The position numbers and the translations under genes are program-made. The notes below the pieces were generated by a model. That model saw only the letters and a list, made by a program, of their open reading frames with translations. It searched no databases and had not been told where the DNA came from. Source: Oscillospiraceae bacterium (GTDB lineage: Bacteria > Bacillota_A > Clostridia > Oscillospirales > Oscillospiraceae). Taken from it: a DNA stretch of 5,960 nucleotides. The stretch lies in NCBI GenBank assembly GCA_017550765.1, contig JAFZOC010000045.1, forward strand, positions 1 through 5,960, read 5' to 3'. Shown here piece by piece: positions 5,334 to 5,960 of this stretch (positions are counted from its first letter, which is position 1; each line of letters begins with the position of its first letter).

Positions 5334-5960
5334 AGCCGATGCCCTCCCAAAAAACGGCGGGCCAGGTCGCTCTCCCGGTACTCCGCAGAGGTCCCGAAAA
5401 AGAGCTGTTTCTGCCCCAGGTGCAGGATGTGTGTGGCATAGCGGGCCGCGGCGTGGATGTCGTGGGACACCATGATCACGGTGATGCTGTCGCAGAGGTT
5501 CACGAGCTTGATGAGGTTATACATCTCCCCCGTGGCGATCGGGTCCAGCCCGGTCACCGGCTCGTCCAGGAGCAGCATCTTCTTGGTGGCGCAGAGGGCC
5601 CGGGCCAGGAGCACCCGCTGCTGCTGACCGCCGGAGAGGGCCTGGTAGCTCTTGTCCTTCAGCTCCTCGATGCCCATGCGCTCCATGTTGAAGGCCGCCC
5701 GCTCCCTGTCCGCGGCGCTGTAGCGCAGGCGTCTGCCCAGGGAGTTCAGGCAGCCGGAGAGCACCACTTCCCAGACGCTGGCGGGGAAATCCCGCTGGAG
5801 CTGGGTCTGCTGCGGCAGATAGCCGATCTCTGTGCTCTTGAGCCCGTCTCCGAAGACGATCGTGCCGCTGTCCGGCGCTTTCAGGCCCAGGAGGCCCTTC
5901 ATCAGCGTCGATTTGCCGGAGCCGTTCTCCCCCACGATGCAGAGATAGTTCCCCGCGTCC
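5330..5960 (-). CDS. znuC: Metal ABC transporter ATP-binding protein (ZnuC-like), 5' end missing
   Basis: About 210 codons are visible. The reading frame is open to the window edge, where it reads DAGNYLCIVGENGSGKST, so the true start lies about 20-30 codons further right. All nucleotide-binding elements are present: Walker A GENGSGKST, Q-loop YLPQQ, signature LSGGQQQR, Walker B MLLLDEP, D-loop GLDP and switch histidine IMVSHD. This is a cytoplasmic ATPase that drives metal import through the permease encoded next, with which it overlaps by 4 nt. The spacing, the ATPase-then-permease order and the ABC-3 partner identify it as ZnuC/MntA type. Nothing appears truncated other than by the window boundary. 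Confidence 0.94.
   Translation of the reverse strand, partial: DAGNYLCIVGENGSGKSTLMKGLLGLKAPDSGTIVFGDGLKSTEIGYLPQQTQLQRDFPASVWEVVLSGCLNSLGRRLRYSAADRERAAFNMERMGIEELKDKSYQALSGGQQQRVLLARALCATKKMLLLDEPVTGLDPIATGEMYNLIKLVNLCDSITVIMVSHDIHAAARYATHILHLGQKQLFFGTSAEYRESDLARRFLGGHRL

Noticed and set aside
4318..5441. Open frames of about 370 codons on both strands across the permease and ATPase genes
   Set aside because: Products are rich in Arg, Gly, His and Pro with no recognisable domain. They overlap the well-supported transporter genes and are frame shadows.
5933..5935. GTG at the Walker A motif as start of the ATPase
   Set aside because: The frame continues upstream to the window edge with the family-typical residues NYLCI before VGENGSGKST, so the start is outside the window.
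1..5960. CRISPR arrays, insertion sequences, tRNA or rRNA genes, phage or toxin-antitoxin modules
   Set aside because: No regularly spaced identical repeats, transposase motifs, tRNA-like clover pattern or recognisable defence genes were seen. The window does not appear to contain a new multi-gene system.

Overview
The window is an ordinary-looking chromosomal stretch of a GC-rich Firmicute, most likely a gut-type Clostridia of the Oscillospiraceae/Ruminococcaceae kind. The points in favour are a perfect CIRCE operator (the HrcA binding site), AGGAGG-type ribosome binding sites, sigma-A type promoters, a Cys-lipoprotein with the 'LSLCAC' signal typical of these bacteria, and GC-rich codons. 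Species-level assignment is inference and cannot be settled here.

Layout. Positions 1-386 are non-coding. They hold a long irregular hairpin followed by T6 at the left edge (probably the 3' end of an RNA or a large terminator), two more hairpins, and the promoter of the first gene. Positions 387-1577 (+) encode a membrane-anchored CapA-type metallophosphatase-fold protein. A perfect 44-nt palindrome (1600-1643) separates it from tatD (1666-2427, -), a TatD-family metal-dependent hydrolase. A compact divergent promoter region (2428-2555) serves tatD and a lipoprotein gene (2556-3623, +). The lipoprotein's base composition falls sharply part way along the gene. A bidirectional terminator (3704-3731) lies between it and hsp20 (3757-4182, -). 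Upstream of hsp20 come an AT-rich leader, the CIRCE element (4318-4344) and a GC-rich block of degenerate repeats. The right end holds the 3' part of a metal ABC transporter operon on the minus strand: an ATPase (5330 to beyond 5960) that overlaps by ATGA the permease (4527-5333), of the zinc/manganese ABC-3 type.

How the genes work together. Apart from the ATPase/permease pair, which are subunits of one importer, the genes look like independent transcription units, each with its own promoter or terminator. Hsp20 is predicted to belong to the HrcA heat-shock regulon. The CapA-like protein and the lipoprotein both act outside the membrane, but nothing in the sequence links them functionally.

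I found no convincing new multi-gene system. The items most worth following up are the unidentified structured element at 1-90, the apparently mosaic lipoprotein gene, and the unusual distance between the CIRCE element and hsp20.
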